Assembly: GCA_025925615.1 (NCBI GenBank)
Contig: JAICLN010000151.1
Span: 1 to 9,374 of the forward strand
Source of the DNA: Actinomycetospora sp.
Lineage (GTDB): Bacteria > Actinomycetota > Actinomycetes > Mycobacteriales > Pseudonocardiaceae
Length of the DNA: 9,374 nt
Direction of reading: 5' to 3'
Below are positions 1 to 5,657 of the stretch, piece after piece; positions within the stretch are counted from its first letter, which is position 1; every line of letters starts with the position of its first letter. Position numbers and translations under genes: made by a program. The notes beneath the pieces are model-generated. The model saw only the letters and a program-made list of their open reading frames with translations, did not search any database and was not told the DNA's origin.

Positions 1-269
1 CCCCGCGTGGGCACCGGCAGGGTGCGGTCGGCGGCGTGGTGGGCGGGGTCCCCCCCGCGGGTGCGGTTCTGGGTGTTGGCGTGGCCTGCGACCGCGGTCG
101 GCCCGCCCACGACCGCGTGCGACGGTCCGGCGGCCGCCGTGGCGACGACCGCCTCGCGCACGATCTCGGCGGGCGGGCGCCCCGGGGTCGGACCGGTCTG
201 AGCGCACCCGGCCAGTGCGGCGACGAGGCCCAGCACGGCGGCGGCCACCGCCACGATCCGAGGAGTCAC
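1..269 (-). CDS. Putative lipoprotein, N-terminal part (gene continues past the left edge)
   Basis: This reading frame starts at GTG 269-267 and stays open to the edge of the window, giving 89 complete codons. The N-terminus is a lipoprotein signal peptide: a short charged start (MTPR), an Ala/Val/Leu-rich core at residues 5-18, and a lipobox LAGC with the lipidated Cys at residue 22. The product should be anchored to the outer face of the cytoplasmic membrane. The mature part seen so far is Ala/Gly/Pro-rich and I do not recognise its family; a faint likeness to the LppX/LprG-type N-terminus is too weak to use. A GGAGG lies only 1 nt before the GTG, which is unusually tight. An ATG at 277-275 opens a three-codon frame whose TGA overlaps the GTG. 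The signal peptide makes the frame credible although most of the protein is missing. Confidence 0.6.
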   Translation of the reverse strand, partial: MTPRIVAVAAAVLGLVAALAGCAQTGPTPGRPPAEIVREAVVATAAAGPSHAVVGGPTAVAGHANTQNRTRGGDPAHHAADRTLPVPTR

Positions 270-364
270 CCCTCCATGGTCGCGCCCCGCCGGTGGGCCG
301 CCTTGTGCGGGGCCGGCCGGGTGGGGCCGGTGCGGTGCGTGAACGGCCCAATCGTTGGAAGCCG

Positions 365-370
365 GGTATA
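365..370 (-). promoter_or_regulatory. Candidate -10 element for the lipoprotein gene
   Basis: The minus strand reads TATACC preceded by TGCG (extended -10-like). It sits in the only AT-richer patch (about 365-394) of an otherwise GC-rich spacer, just after the terminator of the upstream gene. It implies a leader of about 90 nt. No convincing -35 is visible, so this is a weak call. Confidence 0.3.
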
Positions 371-384
371 CGCATGATCAATTC

Positions 385-428
385 TTCGGCGGCGAGTCCC
401 GGCGTCCCTTGGGCGTGTCGCCGCCGAA
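385..428 (-). terminator. Hairpin terminator downstream of the membrane protein gene
   Basis: The arms TTCGGCGGCGA (385-395) and TCGCCGCCGAA (418-428) are perfect 11-bp complements around a 22-nt loop that contains a further CCC-TT-GGG mini-stem. The hairpin starts 23 nt past the stop codon of the minus-strand gene ending at 452. It has no long U-run, only GAATTGAT after the stem, which is common for actinobacterial terminators. It separates that gene from the lipoprotein gene. Confidence 0.55.
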
Positions 429-451
429 GTCGTGATCGTGGGACGGCCCGC

Positions 452-1603
452 TCAGCGCCAGCGGTGGGTGCGCCGGCCCTTGACCGTCGTCGCGAGCTGG
501 CGCTGCCACAGCGCCCACGTCTCGGGGTCGAGGGTCTGCCCGGCCGGCGGGGTGACGGTCCGGGTGCGGCCCGTGGAGGGCCCCTCCGAGCCCGAGGAGG
601 TCCGGGCCGCGGACGGGCCGGCGCCGACCGCGGCGGGCAGCGGACCCGACGGGTGCCCGCCACCGACCCGCTCCTGACGCGGCAGGGGTCCCGACGGGTG
701 CCCGGGGCCAGGGCGGTCGTGGCGCAGCACCGGACCGGACGCCGGCGCGGGGAGCGGGCCGGACGGGTGGTCCGCGGCGACGCGCTCGCGGCGCGGCGGG
801 GCCGGCACGCGGCCGGTCGCGGGGTACGGACGCTCGGCCGAGGGGAGCACCGGCCGAGAGTCCGCCACCGCGTCGCCCGCGAGCGCGGCCGCGATGTCAC
901 CGCGGCGCACCGGCGCCCACGGCCAGAACCGCTGCGCCGACCGCGTCTTGACGAAGCCCAGCCCCATGATGAGCCCGAAGATCAGGTGGCCGATCAGCGA
1001 GAGCGTGATCGTCACCGGGGTCAGCGGGAACATCATCGACTGGCCGCGGGGCGCCAGCCACACGGTGGCGATGAGGCCGGCCCACACCGGGAACACCGCG
1101 AACGCCACCGCGGCGCCCACCACCTGCCTCGGGGGTCGACGGTGCAGGCCCAGGAAGGCCGCCCCGACGAAGAACGTGACCCCGATGCCCCCGCCGTCGC
1201 CGAGGTAGCGCCAGAGGTAGCCGACCCAGGCCCCGGCGGTCTTCGACGCGCCGTCGCCGACGATCCAGGTCCCCATCGTGGGGATGAAGTCCGCCCACCA
1301 CCCGAGCATGTAGACGGTGTCGAGGCGGAAGACGTCGTAGAGCGCGCACGCCAACGTCCCCCACAGGAACCCGTGGAGGATGACGCGCTCCTCGGGGTGC
1401 GGGGCGAAGATGGAGAGCGCCACGATCGCCGTGGCCAGCGGCACGACCAGGAGTGCCGCGGACCAGTTCATCGTGATCAGGCCGAAGACGTGCGCCGAGA
1501 TCGCGAGCAGGGGGAGCGCCGCGAGGAGCAGGTGCAGGCCGACCCGGGTCAGGCCCGCACGGCTCACCGGGGCGGTGCCCGAGGAGACGTCCGTCGTGTT
1601 CAT
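452..1603 (-). CDS. Multi-pass membrane protein of unknown function with repeat-bearing Pro-rich C-terminal tail
   Basis: This is a 383-residue protein with about six hydrophobic segments (roughly residues 21-43, 47-67, 74-91, 139-153, 160-184, 195-217), so it should sit in the cytoplasmic membrane. I do not recognise the family. Notable membrane-domain stretches are the Trp/Asp-rich region 88-118 (ALYDVFRLDTVY, then GWWADF) and GHLIFGLIMGLGF at 205-217. Residues about 230-355 form a long low-complexity tail rich in Pro, Gly, Arg and Ser, with HPSGPLP at 279-285, 302-308 and 317-323. The tail ends in a more ordered-looking stretch, LDPETWALWQRQLA (358-371). The ATG at 1603 has no Shine-Dalgarno sequence, but TAACTT ends 8 nt upstream, which suggests a leaderless mRNA. 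The gene is divergent from the nuclease-fold gene at 2101. That it is a real gene is well supported; its function is unknown. Confidence 0.8.
   Translation of the reverse strand: MNTTDVSSGTAPVSRAGLTRVGLHLLLAALPLLAISAHVFGLITMNWSAALLVVPLATAIVALSIFAPHPEERVILHGFLWGTLACALYDVFRLDTVYMLGWWADFIPTMGTWIVGDGASKTAGAWVGYLWRYLGDGGGIGVTFFVGAAFLGLHRRPPRQVVGAAVAFAVFPVWAGLIATVWLAPRGQSMMFPLTPVTITLSLIGHLIFGLIMGLGFVKTRSAQRFWPWAPVRRGDIAAALAGDAVADSRPVLPSAERPYPATGRVPAPPRRERVAADHPSGPLPAPASGPVLRHDRPGPGHPSGPLPRQERVGGGHPSGPLPAAVGAGPSAARTSSGSEGPSTGRTRTVTPPAGQTLDPETWALWQRQLATTVKGRRTHRWR
635..769 (-). repeat. Three degenerate 21-nt repeats encoding HPSGPLP
   Basis: Copies lie at 749-769, 680-700 and 635-655, inside the tail of the membrane protein gene. 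All three encode HPSGPLP, although their codons differ at several third positions. Two copies are also flanked by Arg-x-Glu-Arg-Val (residues 271-275 and 309-313), so the original unit was probably longer than seven residues. Irregular spacing (69 and 45 nt between starts) and synonymous differences suggest an old expansion kept at protein level. Confidence 0.7.
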
Positions 1604-1611
1604 CGGCGAGG

Positions 1612-1617
1612 AAGTTA
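1612..1617 (-). promoter_or_regulatory. Candidate -10 element for a leaderless mRNA (membrane protein gene)
   Basis: The minus strand reads TAACTT, ending 8 nt before the ATG at 1603. That spacing would put the transcription start at or next to the A of the ATG. No ribosome binding site is present upstream. No clear -35 is visible. Confidence 0.45.
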
Positions 1618-1740
1618 GGGGCCACCGACCTCACGGAAGGCCAACCTGAGAGCCCGGGGTCACCGGCGCGATGACGGGCGATCACGACGCGCCCACCGGC
1701 CCTCCCCCTCGTCCGTCCGGAGCAGTGCAGGGCCCCGGGA

Positions 1741-1766
1741 GGAGCGATCGGTGACCGATCGGCTCC
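1741..1766. repeat. Strong inverted repeat (hairpin 1 of the divergent spacer)
   Basis: GGAGC-GATCGG (1741-1751) pairs with CCGATC-g-GCTCC (1755-1766) around the loop TGA, giving 11 pairs with one bulged base. It lies between two divergent genes, so it terminates neither. It may be an operator, a structured 5' element or part of an unrecognised small RNA. Confidence 0.6.
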
Positions 1767-1778
1767 GGAGCCCTCTCA

Positions 1779-1803
1779 GCTCGGCCCTTCGGGCTCTGCG
1801 AGC
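1779..1803. repeat. Inverted repeat (hairpin 2 of the divergent spacer)
   Basis: The outer arms are GCTCG (1779-1783) and CGAGC (1799-1803). They enclose GCCC-TTC-GGGC (1784-1794) with a small asymmetric bulge TCTG on the right. An alternative pairing closes a C(TTCG)G tetraloop. It starts 12 nt after hairpin 1. Confidence 0.5.
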
Positions 1804-1827
1804 GTCCGTGAGTCGGCGCCGAACGGT

Positions 1828-1841
1828 CACGCCCCGGCGTG
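1828..1841. repeat. Short inverted repeat (hairpin 3 of the divergent spacer)
   Basis: CACGCC (1828-1833) and GGCGTG (1836-1841) are perfect complements around two C residues. Just before it, TCGGCGCCGA (1813-1822) is a 10-bp palindrome. Short GC-rich palindromes arise easily in such a genome, so each alone is weak evidence. Confidence 0.35.
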
Positions 1842-1870
1842 TCGTGGCGGCTGGTCCGGCGGCGGTTCCT

Positions 1871-1930
1871 CGCGAGGGGCACGCCAGACATCTTCGGACG
1901 CGGTCCCGCCTGCCTCACGTCCCCCTGATC
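1871..1930 (+). repeat. REP-like repeat, copy A (degenerate)
   Basis: This block aligns with 1975-2034 at 48 of 60 positions without gaps and continues a few bases further after a 1-nt indel. The ends are inverted: CGCGAGGggCA on the left against TGCCTCACG (1911-1919) on the right. The central stem seen in copy B is mostly broken here, but a TTCG tetraloop sequence (1893-1896) remains. The shared flank CCTGATC follows the right end in both copies. Confidence 0.65.
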
Positions 1931-1974
1931 GTCGCGATGAGACCGAGCCCCGGCCCCGCGTCCGACGGTGTCCC

Positions 1975-2034
1975 CGTGAGGGGCACACCAGGCGTCTCCC
2001 GACGCCGTCCCTCCTGCGCCACGTACTCCTGATC
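1975..2034 (+). repeat. REP-like repeat, copy B (central hairpin intact)
   Basis: This is the second copy, offset by 104 bp from copy A and in the same orientation. Its centre is a perfect hairpin, GGCGTC (1991-1996), loop TCCC, GACGCC (2001-2006). It is flanked by GAGGG (1978-1982) and CCCTC (2009-2013), which can extend the fold. The outer ends CGTGAGGGGCA and TGCGCCACG are imperfectly inverted. The nested palindrome resembles bacterial REP-type intergenic elements; no protein is encoded. Confidence 0.65.
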
Positions 2035-2056
2035 ACGCGAAAGCCGCCCGTCGCGC

Positions 2057-2074
2057 CCTCGCCCCACGGCGAGG
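2057..2074. repeat. Inverted repeat just upstream of the nuclease-fold gene promoter
   Basis: CCTCGCC (2057-2063) and GGCGAGG (2068-2074) are perfect 7-bp arms around CCAC. If transcription starts at 2101, the palindrome covers about -27 to -44, where a regulator could block or recruit RNA polymerase. It could equally be a chance GC-rich palindrome. Confidence 0.4.
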
Positions 2075-2088
2075 ACACGGCGCCGATC

Positions 2089-2094
2089 TACGCT
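2089..2094 (+). promoter_or_regulatory. Candidate -10 element for a leaderless mRNA (nuclease-fold gene)
   Basis: TACGCT ends 6 nt before the ATG at 2101, and there is no Shine-Dalgarno sequence. The spacing fits transcription starting at the start codon itself. Confidence 0.45.
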
Positions 2095-2100
2095 GGACCG

Positions 2101-3129
2101 ATGACGACGACCGGGCGGGCACCGCACGCCCGGTCCACCGGCTCCCCGGGCGCCCTCGGGCCGCGCCGGGTCCGGGTCGCCCTGCTCCTGGTCGTCTCGG
2201 CCGCGCTCGCCGTCCTCGTGCTCCTCCCGGACCGGTTCGGTCTCGACCGCGAGCTGCCCTTCGCGGTGTTCGCGGCGCTGCGGCCCGACCTCGCCGTCGG
2301 GATCGGCGTCGTCGCGCTCGTGCTGCTGGTGCTCCGTCGGAGCTGGTGGCCGGTGCTGGTGTCCGCGCTGGTCGTGGCGGTCGTCGCGGGCGCGGTGGTG
2401 GCGCCGCGCACGATGGCCGAGCCCACGCCCCCGCCGGGCGGCACCGAGCTCACCGTGCTGGAACTGAACGCGTTCGAGGGGCACGCCGACGCGGACACCG
2501 TCGCCGCGCTGGCCCGCTCGCAGCACGCCGACCTGGTCGTGATGCCGGAGTCCGGCGAGCGGATGCGGTCCCGGCTCGCCGCGCTGCTGCCGGAGTACCG
2601 GACCTGGACCAACGTGCCGGCGTCGGCGGCCGACGTCCGCGGGGTCGTCGTGGCCGCCGCGCCCCGCGCCGGGGACGTCACCGCACGCCGCCTCGACGGC
2701 GACACCCGCTACCCGTGGGCCGAGGTCACCGGCGGGATCCTCGGCCCGACCCGGCTGGTCGCGGTGCACCTGGTGTCGATCGTCCCCGGTTGGATCTCCG
2801 ACTGGCCTGGCGAGCTCGAGCGGTTGCAGCAGTGGTGCGCCCCCGGCGGCGACCCGACCCCGGCGATGATCGTCGGCGACCTCAACGCGACGCCCGACCA
2901 CTCCGCGTTCCGCGCGGGCACCGCGGGCTGCACCGACGCGGCGACGGCGACCGGGGGCTCCCTCGTCCCCACCTGGCGCTCGAGCTTCCCCCGCTGGTTC
3001 GGCGCCCAGATCGACCACGTGCTCACCCGCCCGGGTCCACACGGCTCCGGCCCGCAGGCGCGGTCGACCGAGGTGATCGCGGTGCCCGGCAGCGACCACC
3101 GCGCCCTGCTCACGCGGCTGCGGCTCTGA
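2101..3129 (+). CDS. Membrane-anchored endonuclease/exonuclease/phosphatase (EEP) family protein
   Basis: This 342-residue protein has three N-terminal hydrophobic segments (about 25-43, 54-78, 82-101) followed by an EEP-fold domain (about 115-342). The fold's metal and active-site motifs are visible in order: Asn123 in LELNAF, Glu150 in VVMPES, His223 in AVHLVS, Asp260 and Asn262 in GDLNATPD, Asp305-His306 in QIDHVL, and Asp332-His333 in GSDHRALL. The family uses a divalent metal to cut phosphodiester or phosphoester bonds. Here the catalytic domain probably faces outside the cell behind three membrane helices, so the substrate may be extracellular nucleic acid, a phospholipid or another phosphoester; the sequence does not decide. 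It ends 49 nt before tatC, which has its own promoter candidate. The fold assignment is strong, the substrate unknown. Confidence 0.9.
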   Translation: MTTTGRAPHARSTGSPGALGPRRVRVALLLVVSAALAVLVLLPDRFGLDRELPFAVFAALRPDLAVGIGVVALVLLVLRRSWWPVLVSALVVAVVAGAVVAPRTMAEPTPPPGGTELTVLELNAFEGHADADTVAALARSQHADLVVMPESGERMRSRLAALLPEYRTWTNVPASAADVRGVVVAAAPRAGDVTARRLDGDTRYPWAEVTGGILGPTRLVAVHLVSIVPGWISDWPGELERLQQWCAPGGDPTPAMIVGDLNATPDHSAFRAGTAGCTDAATATGGSLVPTWRSSFPRWFGAQIDHVLTRPGPHGSGPQARSTEVIAVPGSDHRALLTRLRL

Positions 3130-3164
3130 CGCGGGCGGATCACCGGCACGACACGTGGCGCCCG

Positions 3165-3170
3165 TAGGCT
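3165..3170 (+). promoter_or_regulatory. Candidate -10 element that sets the tatC start
   Basis: TAGGCT ends 8 nt before GTG 3179. It lies inside the longer version of the reading frame that would start at GTG 3155, which argues for the shorter, leaderless start. Confidence 0.45.
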
Positions 3171-3178
3171 CTTGTCCC

Positions 3179-4174
3179 GTGGCACGACCGTCGTGGATGC
3201 ACGTCCCCCGGTGGCTGCGCCCGCGTCAGGGCAACCCCGACGGCACGATGACGCTGCTCGAGCACATCCACGAGCTGCGCCGGCGCCTCATGATCGGGGT
3301 CATCGCCGTCGTCGTCGGGACGATCATCGGGGTCGTCTGGTACCAGTACCGGATCTTCGGGCTGCCCTCGCTGGGCCAGCTGCTGACCGAGCCGTACTGC
3401 CGTCTGCCCCCGAGCGCGCGGCTGACCCTCGGCAACCCGAACCAGTGCCAGCTCGTGGCCTTCGCGCCGTTCGAGCAGCTCGCCCTGCTGATCAAGGTCG
3501 GGGTCGCGGCCGGGGTGGTCCTCGCCAGTCCGGTCTGGCTCTCCCAGCTGTGGGGCTTCATCACCCCCGGCCTGCACGCCCACGAGCGGAAGTTCGCCCG
3601 GGTGTTCATCGGGACCGGCACGGTGCTCTTCCTCGCGGGCGCGGTCCTGGCCTACCTCGTCCTGACCCAGGCCCTGTACTTCCTCGTCACGGTCGGCGGC
3701 GGCATCCAGATCACCGCGCTGCGCGGTGAGGACTACTTCAGCCTGCTCATCACGCTGCTGACCATCTTCGGCGTGAGCTTCGAGCTGCCGCTGCTGATGG
3801 TCATGCTCAACCGGGTCGGCATCTTCCCCTACGCGAAGATCAAGGCGTGGCGGCGAGGGCTGATCTTCGCGATCTTCGTCTTCGCCGCCGTCGCGACCCC
3901 CGGGCAGGACCCATTCTCGATGCTGGCGCTCGGGCTCTCGCTCACGGTGCTCTTCGAGTTCGCGGCGCAGATCTGCCGGGTCCACGACAAGCGGCTCGTG
4001 CGGAACTCGCCGTGGGCGGGACTCGCCGACGACGAGGCCGGCCCGTCCCCGGTCGCGGGTCCCGGGGCGACGATCGAGCCGGTCCCGGCGCCGACCCCCG
4101 TCGCCCCGTCGGCGCTGGGGAACACGAACGGGTCCGGGCCGACGGGCCCCGAGCGCTACGACGACGTCACGTAG
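3179..4174 (+). CDS. tatC: Sec-independent protein translocase subunit TatC
   Basis: TatC is the substrate-receptor core of the twin-arginine pathway, which exports folded proteins across the cytoplasmic membrane with TatA (and TatB). The product is 331 residues from GTG 3179 (339 from GTG 3155). It shows the cytoplasmic N-terminal motif [13 protein letters not shown] (25-37), six membrane segments (about 38-54, 104-124, 143-166, 190-211, 226-241, 245-263), [16 protein letters not shown] (117-132), FELPLL (201-206), and the block [20 protein letters not shown] (225-244) followed by PFSM. Cys74 and Cys90 lie in the first periplasmic loop, as I recall for mycobacterial TatC. Residues about 275-331 form a Pro/Gly/Ala-rich cytoplasmic tail. 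No tatA lies beside it, unlike the common actinobacterial tatA-tatC order; the preceding gene is a nuclease-fold protein. Identification is very secure. Confidence 0.97.
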   Translation: MARPSWMHVPRWLRPRQGNPDGTMTLLEHIHELRRRLMIGVIAVVVGTIIGVVWYQYRIFGLPSLGQLLTEPYCRLPPSARLTLGNPNQCQLVAFAPFEQLALLIKVGVAAGVVLASPVWLSQLWGFITPGLHAHERKFARVFIGTGTVLFLAGAVLAYLVLTQALYFLVTVGGGIQITALRGEDYFSLLITLLTIFGVSFELPLLMVMLNRVGIFPYAKIKAWRRGLIFAIFVFAAVATPGQDPFSMLALGLSLTVLFEFAAQICRVHDKRLVRNSPWAGLADDEAGPSPVAGPGATIEPVPAPTPVAPSALGNTNGSGPTGPERYDDVT

Positions 4175-4183
4175 GGACGCGCG
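4164..4183 (+). repeat. 20-nt direct repeat, copy 1 (contains the tatC stop codon)
   Basis: ACGTCACGTAGGGACGCGCG differs at one base from 4341-4360. The tatC stop TAG (4172-4174) is formed at the mismatched position: copy 2 has C where copy 1 has the A of TAG. Confidence 0.75.
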
Positions 4184-4197
4184 CGCCGGTCGATCTC

Positions 4198-4248
4198 GCC
4201 GAGTGGACCGTGAGGGCTGCGGCGGCAGCCATGGGAGCCCACTCGGCG
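4198..4248. terminator. Palindromic element 1 between convergent genes (likely bidirectional terminator)
   Basis: The outer arms CGCCGAGTGG (4198-4207) and CCACTCGGCG (4239-4248) are perfect 10-bp complements. Inside is a second perfect stem, GGCTGC (4215-4220), loop GGCG, GCAGCC (4225-4230). It begins 23 nt past the tatC stop. Its place between convergent stops and its near symmetry suit termination from both sides. It shares the 13-nt lead CGAGTGGACCGTG with element 2. Confidence 0.6.
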
Positions 4249-4262
4249 TCGGGGGCGCTCGT

Positions 4263-4309
4263 CGAGTGGACCGTGGGGGGCTCCCGGACCGGCCATGGAC
4301 GTCCACTCG
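4263..4309. terminator. Palindromic element 2 between convergent genes (second copy of the family)
   Basis: The arms CGAGTGGAC (4263-4271) and GTCCACTCG (4301-4309) are perfect 9-bp complements. CCGTGG (4271-4276) can also pair with CCATGG (4293-4298) with one wobble. It repeats the first 13 nt of element 1 at a 63-bp offset, but the interiors differ. This looks like two diverged copies of a palindromic repeat family, used here as a terminator zone. Confidence 0.6.
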
Positions 4310-4340
4310 CAGCTGCCCGGCCGAGCGCTCCGACCGACGA

Positions 4341-4360
4341 ACGTCACGTCGGGACGCGCG
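4341..4360 (+). repeat. 20-nt direct repeat, copy 2 (contains the stop codon of the minus-strand gene)
   Basis: ACGTCACGTCGGGACGCGCG matches 4164-4183 at 19 of 20 positions, offset by 177 bp. Read on the minus strand, its TCA (4344-4346) is the TGA stop of the small membrane protein gene. Together the copies bracket the two palindromic elements. Confidence 0.75.
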
Positions 4361-4694
4361 CCGCCTGGTGGGCGTGGCGGGGACGGACGGGGCGCCCGAG
4401 CAGGTCGTGGTGTCCCCCGGCGAGCCCGCACCAGGAGCAGTCCGGCCGGGTGTCCCCGGAGCGCAGGGCCGGCAGGCGCTCGAGCCCGGCCTCCGGCTCT
4501 CGCGGCGTCGCGGGTTCGAGGTCCAGCGCGAGCGGGCGGTAGCGGCGGCGCCAGGCCCACCGGGCGAGCACGACGAGCCCGCCCGCGACCAGGGCGACCA
4601 CGGCCAGCCATTTGAGGAGTAGGACCGCACACAGCGCGATGACGGTGCCGACGAGGGCACTCGGTACGGGCACGCGCGGCGGTCGGGGCGACAC
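4344..4694 (-). CDS. Small membrane protein with a Cys/His-rich C-terminal tail
   Basis: This 116-residue protein starts at GTG 4694. Residues about 12-46 are hydrophobic, long enough for two short membrane helices in a hairpin or one long one, followed by a basic cluster (RWAWRRRYR, 45-53). The soluble tail carries Cys86-x2-Cys89, His95-His96 and His107-x-His109, spaced so that a small zinc or other metal site is possible. I do not recognise the family and do not assign a function. The start has no Shine-Dalgarno sequence, but TAACCT ends 7 nt upstream, as for a leaderless transcript. The gene converges on tatC, and its stop lies inside a 20-nt repeat shared with the tatC end, so its last few residues may derive from that repeat. 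Coding is likely from codon bias, membrane pattern and promoter fit. Confidence 0.7.
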   Translation of the reverse strand: MSPRPPRVPVPSALVGTVIALCAVLLLKWLAVVALVAGGLVVLARWAWRRRYRPLALDLEPATPREPEAGLERLPALRSGDTRPDCSWCGLAGGHHDLLGRPVRPRHAHQAARVPT

Positions 4695-4701
4695 CCGATC
4701 G

Positions 4702-4707
4702 AGGTTA
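4702..4707 (-). promoter_or_regulatory. Candidate -10 element for a leaderless mRNA (small membrane protein gene)
   Basis: The minus strand reads TAACCT, ending 7 nt before GTG 4694. The same spacing pattern recurs at other genes in the window. A 10-bp palindrome CGAGATCTCG at 4747-4756 lies about 55 bp upstream and could be a binding site, but nothing else supports that. Confidence 0.45.
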
Positions 4708-4786
4708 GGTCGTCGCGAGGCGTGGGCGGCGGCGACGCGCCGGACCCGAGATCTCGATCAAGGCGGGGCACCCCCGAACGAGAATG

Positions 4787-4831
4787 GCCCCGACGGGCCG
4801 CGAGGTCGGGGGTCCCGCGGCCCGTCGGGGC
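4787..4831 (-). terminator. Strong hairpin terminator downstream of the SRPBCC/DUF1990-like operon
   Basis: GCCCCGACGGGCCGCG (4787-4802) and its exact complement (4816-4831) form a perfect 16-bp stem with a 13-nt loop. It starts 33 nt past the TAA of the gene ending at 4865. On the minus strand the stem is followed by CATTCTCGTTCG, only mildly T-rich. With no gene reading the other way into it, it is best read as the end of this minus-strand operon. Confidence 0.75.
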
Positions 4832-4864
4832 TCAGCAGGGTTGTCGTCGGGGGGCCCGGCGGCG

Positions 4865-5629
4865 TTACGCGATCGCGGAGGTTTTCTCGGCGGCGTGCGC
4901 CGCGACCTCGTCGGACCAGGTCAGGGAGCGGGTCGTGACGTCGACGCCGTCACCGGTGATGCCCCCGGCGAGGGTCGCGGCGCGCACGCAGCAGTGGACC
5001 CAGAGCTGGAACTGGATCTCGCGGGCGACGTGGAGCCGGTTGTAGACGAGGTCGGCGAGCAGGTCGCCGGCGCGGGCCCACGTGGTGATCGTGAATTCGA
5101 GACCGTCGTCGACCTCCGCGGCCGCGAACTCGATCTGACCCGCCTCGAGGTGCCCGGCGAGGGTCGCGAGGCGGAACGACGAACGCCGCGGGTCGTCGGT
5201 GCGGTCCACGACGCGGACCGGCCCGTCCCACGGCCCGGGCATCCGGACGACGAACTCGTCGCCCACCGCCACGGCGTGGTCCCCGTCGCCCACCCGGTCG
5301 AAGCGGGCGACCCCCGGCACCATCGCCTGGTTCATGTCGGCAGCCAGGACCGCGATGAGGGCGCGCGGCTCGAGGCGAGGCGACGCGACCCGGGCGCGGA
5401 AGATCCGGTGCAGCAACGGTCCGTACCCGCGGTCGGCAGGCTGGTCGCGCCCGACCGGGTGCGGCAGCGGCGGCGGCGCGTCGTCGGTGGCGTCCCCGTC
5501 GAGCCGGCGGTGGGTCACGCGGACGCCGGGCAGTCCCCAGATGCGCCCGAGCGCCACGAGGCCGCGCGGGAGCTCGGTGAGCATGAGGGCCTCACGCAGC
5601 ACCTGGCGCGGTCCGGGGACGATCTGCAT
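4865..5629 (-). CDS. DUF1990-like (UPF0548-type) protein
   Basis: This 254-residue soluble protein has no signal peptide or membrane segment. The core, about residues 68-235, contains YGPLLHRIFRARV (69-81), GDEFVVRMPGPWDGPVRVVD (123-142), FRLATLAGHLEAGQIEF (152-168), FTITTWARAGDLLADLVYNR (179-198) and the Cys pair VHCCVR (211-216). The TLxGHxExGxxxF pattern is what I recall of DUF1990; I could not search for it, so the family name is moderately sure. No reaction is established for that domain to my knowledge. The ATG at 5629 has no clear ribosome binding site. An in-frame ATG at codon 16 has GAGG 5 nt upstream and is a real alternative start. The gene follows the SRPBCC gene by 28 bp, so co-transcription is likely. 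It ends in TAA, the rarest stop in such a genome. Confidence 0.75.
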   Translation of the reverse strand: MQIVPGPRQVLREALMLTELPRGLVALGRIWGLPGVRVTHRRLDGDATDDAPPPLPHPVGRDQPADRGYGPLLHRIFRARVASPRLEPRALIAVLAADMNQAMVPGVARFDRVGDGDHAVAVGDEFVVRMPGPWDGPVRVVDRTDDPRRSSFRLATLAGHLEAGQIEFAAAEVDDGLEFTITTWARAGDLLADLVYNRLHVAREIQFQLWVHCCVRAATLAGGITGDGVDVTTRSLTWSDEVAAHAAEKTSAIA

Positions 5630-5657
5630 CTGTGCGGGGTACCCGCGATCCGCGGTT

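Noticed and set aside
215..1618. Long plus-strand open frame opposite the membrane protein gene
   Set aside because: Its translation is Arg/Gly/Pro-rich low-complexity sequence with no fold, as expected from the antisense of a GC-rich gene. The minus-strand frame has membrane segments and normal composition.
1631..1649. DtxR/IdeR-like iron box upstream of the membrane protein gene
   Set aside because: The minus strand TCAGGTTGGCCTTCCGTGA agrees with the 19-bp consensus at only about 12 positions and is poorly symmetric. That is below what I would accept without binding data.
4747..4756. Palindrome CGAGATCTCG as a regulator site
   Set aside because: A single 10-bp palindrome about 55 bp upstream of a promoter is expected by chance fairly often, and no second copy is present near other promoters.
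1915..4771. Long minus-strand open frames opposite the EEP gene and tatC
   Set aside because: They read as Arg/Asp/Gly-rich filler and span intergenic repeats. The plus-strand frames hold clear EEP and TatC motifs.
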